Assembly: GCA_963742725.1 (NCBI GenBank) | Contig: CAVUMX010000004.1 | Location: 1,054,001 to 1,118,000, forward strand | Direction of reading: 5' to 3' | Length of the DNA stretch: 64,000 bases | From: CAVVAL01 sp963742725 | Lineage (GTDB): Bacteria; Actinomycetota; Actinomycetes; Mycobacteriales; Cryptosporangiaceae | In this document: positions 17,182 through 26,180 of the stretch, in pieces | Position numbering within the stretch: the first letter of the stretch is position 1 | Layout of the letters: each line of letters opens with the position of its first letter | The notes under the pieces: generated by a model | The model's input: the letters and a program-made list of their open reading frames with translations, nothing else | Database searches by the model: none | What the model was told of the DNA's origin: nothing | Made by a program: the position numbers and the translations under genes

Positions 17182-19495
17182 TGTGCTGGCGGGGGTTGTC
17201 CCGCCGTCCCGCCATCCGTCGTGGCTCCGTTCCGGCTGGATCCCGGCCGCGGTCATGGCGCTGGTGTGCTGCGTCGCGCTGGCCCGGTTCGGCGTGGCAG
17301 CGCTCGACATCGCGAAGTACGGCGCCTGGCTGCTCTACGGCGTGATCGTGCCGGGCACGCTCGTCTGGCGCGCCCTGCGCGGGACCCCCCGGACGTTCGT
17401 CGAGGACGTGGCCGCCGGCACCGCGACGGGCTTCGCCCTGGAGATCCTGGTCTACATCGGACTCCGTACCGTCGGTGCGCCGATGCTCATCCTGGCCTGG
17501 CCGGCGCTGGTCATCGCGGCGTTCGCGGCCGTGCCCCGGCTCCGGCGCCACTGGCGTCCGACGGGGTACGCGCCGGTACCTCCCGCCTGGGCGTGGGCGC
17601 TCGTCGCCGCCGGCACGCTGATCGTGTTCTGGTTCGCGTTCTCCTATTTCCGGACGCATCCGCTCACCGGCGACACGGCCGGGTTCCCGTACGTGGACCT
17701 GCCGTACCACCTGGCGCTCGCCGTCGAGGTCAAGCACCACGCGCCGCCGACCTGGCCGTACGTGCTCGACCTGCCGCTGCGCCACCACTGGTTCCCGCAC
17801 GCCGACATCGCCGCGTCGAGCTGGGCGACCGGGATGGAACCGCGCGACCTCCTCCTCCGGATGCCGACGTTCCCGTTCCTGGCGATCACCGTGCTGCTCA
17901 CGTCGGCGCTCGCGACCCGGCTGACGAAGCGGTGGTGGCCGGGCGTCGTCGCGGTCGTCCTGGCGTTCTTCGTGGCCGCGCTGGCGCCGTTCGCCTGGTC
18001 GACGGGCAGCGTGTTCTTCGACAGCCGGCTCGTGGAGACGTACGCCTGGGCGAGCCCGACCCAGCTGGCGGCGTTCGCCCTCTTCGCGCCCGTCCTGCTG
18101 CTCCTCGTGGACCGGCTGCGCGGCGAACCCGGCGGTACGGGCCACTGGGTCCTCATCGGACTGTTGCTCGCGGCGGTCATGGGCTCGAAGGCCACGTACC
18201 TGCCGCTGACGATCGCCGGCCTCGCGTTCGTCGCCGGTGTCCAGCTCCTCGTCCGGCGGCGGATCGACCGGCCGGTGCTCGTCGCCGGTGGGCTGGCGCT
18301 CGTCCTGTTCGCGTTCAGCACGTTCGTGCTCTACGGCGGCGGTTCGTACGGGATGGAGTTCGCGCCCTTCGAGGGGTTCCGCATCCTGCCGCTCGGTCGC
18401 CAGGTGTCGCTGGACAGTGTCGGCGGCGCGTCGCTGTCGCGGACGCTGCTGCTCGCGCTGGCGATCCTGGCGCTCATCTCGTGGCTCACCCGGATGGCCG
18501 GGATCGTGCCCCTGCTCGCCAACCGCGACCGCGCGCTGAGCGCGCCGGTCCTCTTCCTTGCCGGGTTCGGCCTGGCCGGGCTGGCGGTCGTCCTGCTGTT
18601 CCAGCACCCGGGCGGCAGCCAGCTCTACTTCCTCCATTCGGTGCATCCCGTGCTGTCGGTGCTGGCGGCGGCGGGCCTGTCGGCGCTGGTTCCCGAGAGC
18701 CGATGGCGTCCACTGGCCGCACTGGCGGGCGCTCTTGCCTTCGGGGCCGTGGTGGCGGCATTCGCCGAGTGGGTCGGTCCCGCGCGGCGCCCGTCGCCTG
18801 CGCTGCTGGGGTCGCGGGCGAAGGTCTGGTTCGAACTGCTGGTTCCGTACGTCGTCATCGGCGTGATCCTGCTGGCGGCGGCGGTGGCGCTGTACGTGCT
18901 GCGTCGGCGGTTGAACGGGCTGGTCGCCGCGCTGGCGGTCGCCGCCGTGACCGGCACCGGCCTGGCCGGCACCGTCGACGACCTCCGCTGGATGAGCCGC
19001 GTCGTCGCCGCCGACGGGTTCCGCCCCGTCGCCGTGAGCAAGGACGGCCGCCCGATCCCGGACGAGGCGCTGGCCGCCGCGCGCTGGCTCCGGGCAGAGT
19101 CCGATGTGGACGACGTTGTGGCCACCAACACGCACTGCCGGACCGTCAACCTGAACGGCTGCGACAACCGGCACTTCTGGATCGCCGCCTACACCGAGCG
19201 GCGCGTCGTGGTCGAAGGCTGGGGCTACACCGACTACGCCATCGGCGGCGGCAAGAGCGGGCAGGAGAACATGCGGTACCTGGGCTTCCAGGACCCCGAC
19301 CGGCTCGGCGAGAACGACGCCGCGTTCCAGCATCCGTCCGGCGAGACGCTCGGGCTGCTGAAGCGGAAGTACGGGGTGCGGTGGCTGTTCGTCGACGAGC
19401 GCTACGACAAGCCGTCGCCGGGCCTCGCCGACCACGCCACCGTCCGGCACCGGACCAGGAACTTCACGATCTACGAGCTGACCAGTACCAGGTAG
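17156..19495 (+). CDS. large polytopic membrane protein, possible glycosyltransferase
   Basis: A 779-residue integral membrane protein with at least a dozen hydrophobic segments and a soluble C-terminal 150 residues. A first extracytoplasmic loop carries HPLTGDTAGFPYVDLPYHLA and then LDLPLRHHWFPHADIAAS, with acidic and histidine residues placed as in GT-C-type enzymes; this is resemblance only. The C-terminal part has a CDNRHFWIAAYTERRVVVEG stretch followed by KRKYGVRWLFVDERYDKP, which looks like a conserved globular domain. The ATG at 17156 lies inside the previous gene. Its end overlaps the convergent methyltransferase gene by 25 bp. Confidence 0.55.
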   Translation: MLSSSRSADVLAGVVPPSRHPSWLRSGWIPAAVMALVCCVALARFGVAALDIAKYGAWLLYGVIVPGTLVWRALRGTPRTFVEDVAAGTATGFALEILVYIGLRTVGAPMLILAWPALVIAAFAAVPRLRRHWRPTGYAPVPPAWAWALVAAGTLIVFWFAFSYFRTHPLTGDTAGFPYVDLPYHLALAVEVKHHAPPTWPYVLDLPLRHHWFPHADIAASSWATGMEPRDLLLRMPTFPFLAITVLLTSALATRLTKRWWPGVVAVVLAFFVAALAPFAWSTGSVFFDSRLVETYAWASPTQLAAFALFAPVLLLLVDRLRGEPGGTGHWVLIGLLLAAVMGSKATYLPLTIAGLAFVAGVQLLVRRRIDRPVLVAGGLALVLFAFSTFVLYGGGSYGMEFAPFEGFRILPLGRQVSLDSVGGASLSRTLLLALAILALISWLTRMAGIVPLLANRDRALSAPVLFLAGFGLAGLAVVLLFQHPGGSQLYFLHSVHPVLSVLAAAGLSALVPESRWRPLAALAGALAFGAVVAAFAEWVGPARRPSPALLGSRAKVWFELLVPYVVIGVILLAAAVALYVLRRRLNGLVAALAVAAVTGTGLAGTVDDLRWMSRVVAADGFRPVAVSKDGRPIPDEALAAARWLRAESDVDDVVATNTHCRTVNLNGCDNRHFWIAAYTERRVVVEGWGYTDYAIGGGKSGQENMRYLGFQDPDRLGENDAAFQHPSGETLGLLKRKYGVRWLFVDERYDKPSPGLADHATVRHRTRNFTIYELTSTR

Positions 19496-20383
19496 GCGAG
19501 GCCGAGCACGTCACGGTAGCCGCGCAGCCAGCCCGTGCGGTGGGCGTCGACGGTGGCTCGTGCGCTTTCGTCGTCCGGGTTCTGTAGCAGCCAGCGTTCG
19601 ACACCGCCGCACCAGCGGGACTCGAAGACCTCCCACTCGTCGCGGCTCGCGGTGCTGATCAGCAGGGGCCGGAAACCGGCGCCGATGGCCTGGTCGACGA
19701 GGTCGGGGAGGGTGCTGAGGTTCTCCCCGAGCACCTCCTGGGCGGCTGGGGTGGGTGGCCGCTCCCAGAAACCTTCGCCGAGGATCGCCCGTCCGCCGGG
19801 CTTCAGGCACTTCTTCATGGTGGCGAGCGTGCCTGCGGTGCCGTCCGGCCAGGCATGGCTGGACCCGATCGAGATGGCCAGGTCATAGCCGGTGCCGGGC
19901 CAGGTGGCCGCGTCGGCCTGGTGAAAGGTGACGGCTGGGCTTTCGTCGTGGGCGTCGTGGGCGTCGTGCCGGCGTTGGGTGTGTTGAGGGTGTCGTGGGT
20001 GTCCTGAGCGTCGGGGGCGTCCTGGGCGTTGCGGGAGCTGTGGGCGTTGCCTGCGTTGCGGGCGTCGGGGCGTCGTGGGTGTCCTGAGCGTCCCGGGCGC
20101 TGCCGGCGTTGGCTGCGTTGCGGGCGTCGTGGGTGTCCCGCGTGTTGCCGGTCTTGCGGGCGTTGCGGCGGCCGCGTTCGAGGAGTTCGGGGTCGCTGTC
20201 GACGCCATCGCCCGTTGAGCCGGGCGCACCGCGGACCGCCCTGATCAGGAGCTCGCCCCAACCGCAGCCGAGATCGACGGCGCGCTCGCCGGGCTTGAGT
20301 TCGGCCTCGGCCAGCAGCAGAGCGGCTCGCTCGTCGGACAGTGGCGAGTTGAAGTCGAGTCGGTCGTACCGTCCGCTGGTCAT
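19471..20383 (-). pseudogene. class I SAM-dependent methyltransferase with repeat insertion and frame changes
   Basis: The N-terminal part (ATG at 20383) reads SGRYDRLDFNSPLSDERAAL and then motif I DLGCGWGELL. The C-terminal part, in another frame, reads VTFHQADAATW, then YDLAISIGSSHAW, CLKPGGRAILGEGFWERPPT and ends in GYRDVLGLAYLVLVSS. Together they are one class I methyltransferase. Between motif I and motif II there is about 230 bp of imperfect tandem repeats encoding Asp/His/Ala/Asn-rich peptide (DTHDARNAANAG), where homologues of this type usually have about ten residues. The frame changes twice inside the repeats, so no continuous protein is made as sequenced. It converges with the upstream membrane gene. 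Confidence 0.7.
19944..20176. repeat. coding minisatellite in the methyltransferase gene
   Basis: Imperfect tandem repeat. GTCGTGGGTGTCC starts at 19992, 20072 and 20126, giving spacings of 80 and 54 bp, with shorter 9-bp GGCGTCGTG units at the left end. The 54-bp spacing keeps the frame (18 residues) but the 80-bp one does not. The tract is built from GCGTTGCGGG, GCGTCGTGG and GTCCTGAGC blocks. Confidence 0.75.
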
Positions 20384-20461
20384 GCGCCGACCCTCGCACG
20401 ACGACCGGGCCGGCACCCATCCGATTTCCGGCGGGCTCCCCGGGCCGGCGCACCACCGCCC

Positions 20462-20534
20462 GAACCGGACTATCCGGGCTCGCGTGCTGTAACCGGGCGC
20501 CGTTAGCCCCGCTAGTCCCGATAGTCCGTTTCGG
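20462..20534 (+). repeat. dispersed palindromic intergenic repeat, copy B
   Basis: CGGACTATCCGGG (from 20466) pairs with CCCGATAGTCCG (ending 20528); inside are GCGTGCTGTAACCGGG and GCCCCGCTAGT. Copies C and D are the same sequence in reverse orientation with about 85-90 percent identity by eye. Confidence 0.8.
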
Positions 20535-20618
20535 GCCGCGCGACCCGCCTGTGGATTAGTTCTGCGGGCGACCGCCCAACTTCTCTATCCTTAGGACAAC
20601 GGCGGCAAATGACGGGGA

Positions 20619-20957
20619 TTGGCGGCGTCCGTGGTCCATGTATTGCGAGAGAACCCGTACAGGGAAGCGCTGGTCGAGGCCCGTGCGGAGGTACTGAGAG
20701 TGGACGCCGCTCTGCGCAGCGTCCTGGTGCGACCGCGCGGCGTGCTGTCCCGATCGTGGCGGTGTCCGGCGGCCGACGAGTTCGCGGCCGGGCTGGCGGG
20801 CGTCGAACGGCGGTCCGCGACGGCGGTCGGGGAGAGTCTGGCGGAGCTGGACGCGAGGATCCGGCAACAGCCGGAACTCGTCGCCGACGACGCCTGGCAG
20901 CGCCAGTGGCGGGCTGTGCTGGATTCGCCGTCAAATCCGCTGCGGGGGTACGGGTGA
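20619..20957 (+). CDS. small helical protein, possible WXG100/ESX-like
   Basis: A 112-residue, largely alpha-helical protein with no signal peptide. Two amphipathic helices flank the turn SRSWRCPAADEFAAGLAGVE, which resembles the W-x-G hairpin of type VII (ESX) secretion substrates, although the glycine is replaced. The start is TTG at 20619 after GACGGGGA, or GTG at 20631. The stop TGA is shared with the GTG start of the next gene (GTGA). It is the first gene of a four-gene overlapping cluster, which is typical of WXG proteins paired with a larger effector-like partner. The family assignment is inference. Confidence 0.5.
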   Translation: MAASVVHVLRENPYREALVEARAEVLRVDAALRSVLVRPRGVLSRSWRCPAADEFAAGLAGVERRSATAVGESLAELDARIRQQPELVADDAWQRQWRAVLDSPSNPLRGYG

Positions 20958-23194
20958 CGGCTGTACACGTCGACGTCGACGGCATGGAGCTGCTGGTACG
21001 GCTGCTCGATGCGGCAACGGTGGAACTTGGGCGACTGGAGTCCCGGCTCGGGGCAACGCTCGCATCGGTATACCTCGACGGGTCGGCGGCCCGGAGCGTT
21101 GGCGCGGAAGCGCGATGGCTGGCGGGGCAACGGTCTGAGCTGACGAGGCGGATCGCGGCGGCACGAGCGGGTGCCGCGCCGTGGGCTCTCTCACTGTCGA
21201 CTGGCGCGCCCGTCACGGTCGCTGATGGCCGCGCGGCCGGGCGGCAGGTGCGGAGTGCGCTGGCAGGCGGCGGGTCGCCGGCGGAGTTCCAGGCGGCGCT
21301 GACGTCGCTGCGGGTCGTGAGCGATCGGGCGCGCGCCGGTGCGGTGCTGACCGCCTGCGAGGTCGAGTACCTGCGAGCGTTCTACGCCGAGGTAGGGCCG
21401 GCGCTCCTCGACGTGCCGGACTACATCGGCCGGTCGACTCATGCCTGGCTCGGGGATCCGTCCGGCCCGTCGGGGGCCGCGCGAGCGCCCGGTGAACTAT
21501 TGCTGCCGGGGCTTGCGCGCGATCCCGGGGAACCGGCAGGGCGGGAGATCGGTGCCCCGCTCACTGGGCTGTACGCGGCCAGGCGATCGGGCGGGTTCGC
21601 GGCGAACGACCGCGCGTGGATGTTGGCGGCCGTCGGCAGCGGGCTGCTGGCGCTGTCGAACGAGCGAAACCCGGGCGGCGGATGGGGGTCAATGCCGGTG
21701 TCGACGCGGGCGGCAGTGGACTCCGCGCTACGCGACGTGCCGAAGCTGGCAGGCCGGCCGCCGGAGGTGCTACGACGTCGGTCGCGGAACGAGACGGCGA
21801 TCGGTGGGGGAGCGCAGTTCGTGGCCCTGGCGGAGTTGCTGCGTGGGTCCGGCGGGGCGGCGGGCGAGACGATGTCGCGGCGCTTGATGACCTCGGCGAC
21901 GGACTACGCGCAGCGCATGGAGGCGATCGAGCACGCCCTTGCAGGCTATGAGAGGGCCGACGTCCGGTTGCCCGGTTCTTATGTTGCTGATGCCGGTCGG
22001 AAGGATCGGGAGGTGCTCGGCCAGCTTGCCGGACACGAGACTGCAGTCCTTGCCGCCGGAGCCCGAAACCATGCCGCGGTCACGTCGTTGCTGACCGAAC
22101 CAGCGTTCGTGGGCTCGTTGCTGTCCGTGCGTTGGCGGGACGGCGGTGCCGCTGCGGGCGAGGTGGTGAGGTGGCTGGGTCCGGCGGCCTTGCAGGGCGA
22201 TCCGGCTGGCGGGGTGTCGGCGGTCGAGGCGCGCCGCGCGTACTTCGCGTTCGTGCGGTTCGTGACCGATGCTGGCGCGTTCCCGGCGGCGAGCGACGGG
22301 GTGGCGCGGAATCGGGAGCTGGCGGCGGCCGTGGCGCGGGCGACGATGGGCAACATCGACGTGTTCGCGCGGGCGACGAGCGATGCCGAGTCGAGTTGGG
22401 ACGGACAGCGCGCCAGTCTGTCCAATGACGACGCGTTGCGGATGCTGATGCTGGTCCAGAACGGCGAAGCGCGCGGGGAGATCGGACTTGCGGTCGAGGC
22501 GTACAAACTGGACCTGTTGCGAGCGGCGAGCACCGGCGAGGTGCTGCCTGGTGAGACCGGCGCGATCACGTCTGCGGAGGCAGGGCGGCGGGCCGGGACG
22601 TTGGAGGGAATGGCGGCTGCGGCGGCGGAGAACGTCATCTGGGCACGGAACGTCGACGACGCGGATGGCCGCGACGCTGAGTTGCGGGCGGCGTTCGCCG
22701 AGAAGGTGCGGTCGGCGACGTTGGCGAAGAACATGCTCTCGGGCGGACTGGGCGGCGTGCCGGTGGTGGGGTGGCTGCTGGCGGGCCTGGCGAGTGCTGG
22801 CGGCGAGGCGCTGATCCTCGGGATGGACGCACCGGAGCCGGTACGCCCGGCTGCTGTGCCGGACCAGATGCGGGCAGGGTCGCTCCTCCCGCCCGATGCG
22901 GCAGCGGAACAGGCGGCGTTCGACGTCGCCGCGTACGTGGACGCGCGGCACGGAGAAGTGCCCGCCGACGCTTACATCCCCGCCGATTCGCTTGTGCCCG
23001 GCGGCCGCGGTCTGCGGGTCGGCGAACCGTCCGAGATCGCCGAGCCGGACCAGCGGGCGGCCGTCGTCCGATGGGCACGCGCAGCGGACGGCGAATACGT
23101 GTCGGCGTTCGAAGGCCGCGCCCAGTACACGTACATCGCGAACCTGAAGATCCACTCGTCCGAAGAGATTCTCCAGTTCATGAAGAAGCCATGA
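20954..23194 (+). CDS. large helical protein of DUF6571-like type, possible type VII-associated protein
   Basis: A 746-residue protein, start GTG at 20954 overlapping the previous stop. Residues 1-75 form another helical hairpin (GMELLVRLLDAATVELGRLE). The middle part, with SLLTEPAFVGSLLSVRWRDG and LALSNERNPGGGW, resembles the DUF6571 family found beside ESX substrates in streptomycete-like genomes; this is recognition by eye, not proof. Residues about 592-626 (NMLSGGLGGVPVVGWLLAGL) are a hydrophobic helix pair that could insert into a membrane. No catalytic motif was recognised. The stop overlaps the lipoprotein start (ATGA). Confidence 0.5.
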   Translation: MTAVHVDVDGMELLVRLLDAATVELGRLESRLGATLASVYLDGSAARSVGAEARWLAGQRSELTRRIAAARAGAAPWALSLSTGAPVTVADGRAAGRQVRSALAGGGSPAEFQAALTSLRVVSDRARAGAVLTACEVEYLRAFYAEVGPALLDVPDYIGRSTHAWLGDPSGPSGAARAPGELLLPGLARDPGEPAGREIGAPLTGLYAARRSGGFAANDRAWMLAAVGSGLLALSNERNPGGGWGSMPVSTRAAVDSALRDVPKLAGRPPEVLRRRSRNETAIGGGAQFVALAELLRGSGGAAGETMSRRLMTSATDYAQRMEAIEHALAGYERADVRLPGSYVADAGRKDREVLGQLAGHETAVLAAGARNHAAVTSLLTEPAFVGSLLSVRWRDGGAAAGEVVRWLGPAALQGDPAGGVSAVEARRAYFAFVRFVTDAGAFPAASDGVARNRELAAAVARATMGNIDVFARATSDAESSWDGQRASLSNDDALRMLMLVQNGEARGEIGLAVEAYKLDLLRAASTGEVLPGETGAITSAEAGRRAGTLEGMAAAAAENVIWARNVDDADGRDAELRAAFAEKVRSATLAKNMLSGGLGGVPVVGWLLAGLASAGGEALILGMDAPEPVRPAAVPDQMRAGSLLPPDAAAEQAAFDVAAYVDARHGEVPADAYIPADSLVPGGRGLRVGEPSEIAEPDQRAAVVRWARAADGEYVSAFEGRAQYTYIANLKIHSSEEILQFMKKP

Positions 23195-23763
23195 CGCACA
23201 GGAAGGCGGATAATGTGAAGCGGCGGACTGCGATAGGGATCTGCATGATCCTGGTGTCGCTGTTAATCGCTGGCTGTTCAGAGGACGACGAGGGCAGATA
23301 CGGAAGACCACCGACCGCATCACCGACGCAGCGGACCGCTACGCCGTCGCCGAGCCCCGTCAGCGACGAGCAGGCAATCCTCGCCCAGTACCGAAAGTTC
23401 TGGACAGAGTCGCTGCCAAAGGCATACTTGGCGGCGGGCACTCAGAGGAGAGCTATCCTCGAGCCTCTTGTGGTTGATCCGGCGTTATCGCGACTACTGG
23501 AGAATATGAAGGCTCAGGATGATGCTGGCAAGCGAGCGTACGGCGCGGACGTCCCAGTAGGTGAAAAGGTGGAGATCATCAACGATCTCGCCCTGGTTAG
23601 GGGTTGCCTGGATTCAAGCAAGTCAGGTCTGGCCGACGCCACCACCAATCGAAAGCTTAGCCGGGGCCCAGATCGGAATCCGGTGCTCGTAAACCTTCGG
23701 CGAGTAACGAATGGAACGTGGCGGGTGTCCTTCGTCAAGTTCTCTGGTGGGTCGAAATGCTAG
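23191..23763 (+). CDS. lipoprotein of unknown function
   Basis: A 190-residue protein with a type II signal peptide: basic KRRT, a hydrophobic core IGICMILVSLL and lipobox LIAGC at about residues 24-28. A Thr/Ser/Pro-rich linker follows and then a domain beginning DEQAILAQYRKFWTESLPKA, reminiscent of NTF2-like domains of actinobacterial lipoproteins; a cysteine pair (RGCLDS, GGSKC) may form a disulfide. The ATG at 23191 overlaps the previous stop; a GTG at 23215 is an alternative. The gene is visibly less GC-rich than its neighbours. Confidence 0.75.
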   Translation: MTHRKADNVKRRTAIGICMILVSLLIAGCSEDDEGRYGRPPTASPTQRTATPSPSPVSDEQAILAQYRKFWTESLPKAYLAAGTQRRAILEPLVVDPALSRLLENMKAQDDAGKRAYGADVPVGEKVEIINDLALVRGCLDSSKSGLADATTNRKLSRGPDRNPVLVNLRRVTNGTWRVSFVKFSGGSKC

Positions 23764-24549
23764 TCAGTCGCACTGTGGTCGCAGCAATCTTCTTAATCTC
23801 ATTGGATTTGACTTTCAGTAATGCTTCAAGCCACGCATCTGATTCCATCGTCGTTACGCCCGATGCCAAGGGTGCCGACACTAGGATCGCTTGGGAGGAT
23901 GATGGTAGACGCTCTATAAGCGGCAGCCACAGCCGCGCGCCCGAGATGCAACCGATCAGTAGTGATTGCCAGACGATAGAGGCACCTATAAATCAAGCCT
24001 GCGATCGCATGCCGAAATTCGGCGAGGACGTAAGTCCCGATTGGCCCCGGTGAGCTGGCCGAAGAAGCTGCGGGCAAGCTCGAGCTGCCCAGTCCGCCGG
24101 GAGTCGAGCTCCGGCCGATTCTCAACTATCAAGGCGGATCGCGTGGTGGAGTCGTCGGACTGCCGATGTGGTTGTGGATTGCCCCGGAGACATGGGTAGC
24201 GCCACGGACATTGCATTTGGAGGCTGGGCCCGTTTGGGTTGATGTGCGCGCCCAGGCAGTGGAGCAGGTTTGGGACTTCGGGGATGGGAACCGGGTCAGC
24301 TGCCGCACTCGGGGGACTGAGTACCGGGCGGGGATGGACCCACGGAAGGGTTCGCCCGACTGCGGCTACACGTACAAGCGGACGTCGAAGGGCAAGCCGG
24401 GCGGCGCGTACACGATCGGCGTCACCGTGTACTGGCGCATCACCTGGGTCGGCTCCGGCAATACGGCCGGCGAGCTTCCGCTGTTCGCGGTCAGCACGTC
24501 GTTCCCGTACGTGGTCAAGGAGGCGAGGGCCCAACTGGTGGCTTCCTGA
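23757..24549 (+). pseudogene. secreted protein with +1 frameshift at a C4 run
   Basis: Frame one starts at ATG 23757 (overlapping the lipoprotein stop) with a signal-peptide-like SRTVVAAIFLISLDLTFSNA and ends at 24053 after GEDVSPDWPR. The frame then open without a start codon reads GELAEEAAGKLELPSPPGVE, GVVGLPMWLWIAPETW and VWDFGDGNRVSCRTRG, ending DCGYTYKRTSKGKPGGAY and beyond to 24549. Many actinobacteria have one continuous small exported protein of this pattern. A +1 slip on CCCC (24045-24048), one codon before the TGA, joins the halves. The length (793 nt) fits one extra base. Confidence 0.7.
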
Positions 24550-24605
24550 CGCCGCGCGGCGCACCGGGGCGGGCGGGACGACGGTCATGCGAGAGAATCA
24601 GCAGC

Positions 24606-25532
24606 GTGACTGATCGCGCAGAATCCGAGACGACCGACCGTCCGCCCTACCGCGCCGGCTTCGCGTGCTTCGTGGGGCGTCCGAACGCGGGCAAGTCCAC
24701 GCTCACCAACGCGCTGATCGGTACCAAGGTCGCCATCACCAGTAACAAGCCGCAGACGACCCGGCACGCGATCCGCGGCATCCTCCACCGCCCCGATGCG
24801 CAGCTCGTCCTGGTCGACACGCCGGGCCTCCACAAGCCGAGGACGCTGCTCGGGGAGCGGCTCAACGATGTCGTCCGCGCCACGTGGTCCGAGGTCGACG
24901 TCATCGGGATGTGCGTCCCGGCGAATGAGCCCGTTGGTCGCGGCGACCGGTTCATCGCCGCCGAAATCGCCGAGCTCGGCAAGAAGAACGTCCTCGTGAT
25001 CGTCACCAAGACGGACCTCGTCTCGAAGAAGCAGCTCGCCGAGCAACTCCTCGCCGTCAGCAAGCTGGGGGAGTTCGCCGAGGTCGTGCCGGTCTCGGCT
25101 GTCAACGGTGACCAGGTCGAACTTCTCGCCGACCTGCTCGTCAACTACCTGCCCCCGTCGCCCCCGCTCTACCCCGACGGCGAGCTGACCGACGAACCCG
25201 AGCAGGTCATGATCGCGGAGCTGATCCGTGAGGCCGCGCTCGAAGGCGTTCGCGACGAACTGCCGCACTCGTTGGCCGTCACCGTCGAGGAGATGGGCGT
25301 CCGCGAGGGCCGCCCCGATCTCGTCGACATCCACGCCACCATCTACATCGAGCGCCCCAGCCAGAAGGCGATCGTCCTCGGCGCCAGCGGCGAACGGATG
25401 AAGCAGGTCGGCACCCAGGCACGCAAGCAGATCGAGGCCCTGCTCGGCTCCCGCGTCTACCTCGACCTCCACGTCAAGGTCGCCAAGGACTGGCAGCGCG
25501 ATCCTCGCCAGCTCCGCCGCCTCGGCTTCTAG
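24606..25532 (+). CDS. era: GTPase Era
   Basis: A 308-residue Era of normal length that binds the 3' end of 16S rRNA and checks 30S assembly. G1 is GRPNAGKS (residues 24-31), G3 is DTPGLHKPRT, and G4 is TKTD rather than NKxD, a common actinobacterial variant. The C-terminal KH domain contains GASGERMKQVGTQARKQIEA and ends KDWQRDPRQLRRLGF. The start is GTG at 24606. Upstream phoH, ybeY and corC are its functional partners in rRNA maturation but are separated from it here by the 15.4-24.5 kb accessory insert. Confidence 0.97.
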   Translation: MTDRAESETTDRPPYRAGFACFVGRPNAGKSTLTNALIGTKVAITSNKPQTTRHAIRGILHRPDAQLVLVDTPGLHKPRTLLGERLNDVVRATWSEVDVIGMCVPANEPVGRGDRFIAAEIAELGKKNVLVIVTKTDLVSKKQLAEQLLAVSKLGEFAEVVPVSAVNGDQVELLADLLVNYLPPSPPLYPDGELTDEPEQVMIAELIREAALEGVRDELPHSLAVTVEEMGVREGRPDLVDIHATIYIERPSQKAIVLGASGERMKQVGTQARKQIEALLGSRVYLDLHVKVAKDWQRDPRQLRRLGF

Positions 25533-25583
25533 CCACGCGCCACTCGTCGGCACCGGACGGCTGCCCACCCGAGAGGGGCTGCG

Positions 25584-25653
25584 CCGAAACGGACTATCGG
25601 GACTAGCGGGGCCACAGGTGCCCAGTTACGGCACGCGAGTCCGGATAGTTCGG
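25584..25653 (-). repeat. dispersed palindromic intergenic repeat, copy C
   Basis: Reverse orientation relative to copies A, B and E. CGGACTATCGGG at the left pairs with CCGGATAGTTCGG at the right; the interior GCCACAGGTGCCCAGTTACG and GCACGCGAG matches copy B after reverse complementing. It begins about 50 bp after the era stop. Confidence 0.8.
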
Positions 25654-25710
25654 TCTTGTGGGGTGCTCGGAGTCTGCGCGCGCCATGGACGGCCGCGATG
25701 GGCAGGCTGG

Positions 25711-25777
25711 AAACGGACTATCGGGACTAGTGGGGCCACGGGTGCCCGGTTACGGCACGCGAGTCCGGATAGTTCGG
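25711..25777 (-). repeat. dispersed palindromic intergenic repeat, copy D
   Basis: Nearly identical to copy C and in the same orientation, 124 bp further on. Differences are few (for example AGTGGGG for AGCGGGG, CGGTTACG for CAGTTACG), so C and D look like a recent local duplication or paired insertion. Confidence 0.8.
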
Positions 25778-25799
25778 TTCGCCGCCGGGCTTGACCGGC

Positions 25800-26180
25800 G
25801 TCGCGCGGCGCGGTTGTGGCCGCGGCGCGGCGGGGTGGGGCGCGGCGGTGCCCCGGCGTGCGGTGCGGCGGTGACTGGGCGCGGCTTTGGTCGGGGCGCG
25901 GCGGCTGGGGTGAGGTGCGGCGGTGCTCGGGGGGTGCGGCGGTGCCCCGGCGTGCGGTGCGGCGGTGCTCGGCGGTGCGGTGGTGCCGGGGGGTGCGGCG
26001 GTGCTCGGCGGTGCGGCGGTGCCCCGGCGTGCGGTGCGGCGGTGCTCGGCGGGTGCGGCGGTGCCGGGGGGTGCGGCGGTGCTCGGCGGTGCGGCGGTGC
26101 CCGGGCGGTGCGGCGGTGCCGGGGGTGCGGCGGTGCTCGGGGGTTCGGCGGCGAGCTGGGTGCGGCGGTGCAGAGGTGTT
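25800..26180. repeat. G-rich minisatellite
   Basis: About 380 bp of GGTGCGGCGGTGC units interleaved with CCCCGGCGTGCG and TCGGC, repeated many times with small changes. One strand is strongly G-rich and could form G-quadruplex or slipped structures. A related but shorter G-rich stretch follows uppS (about 37590-37735). Confidence 0.7.
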
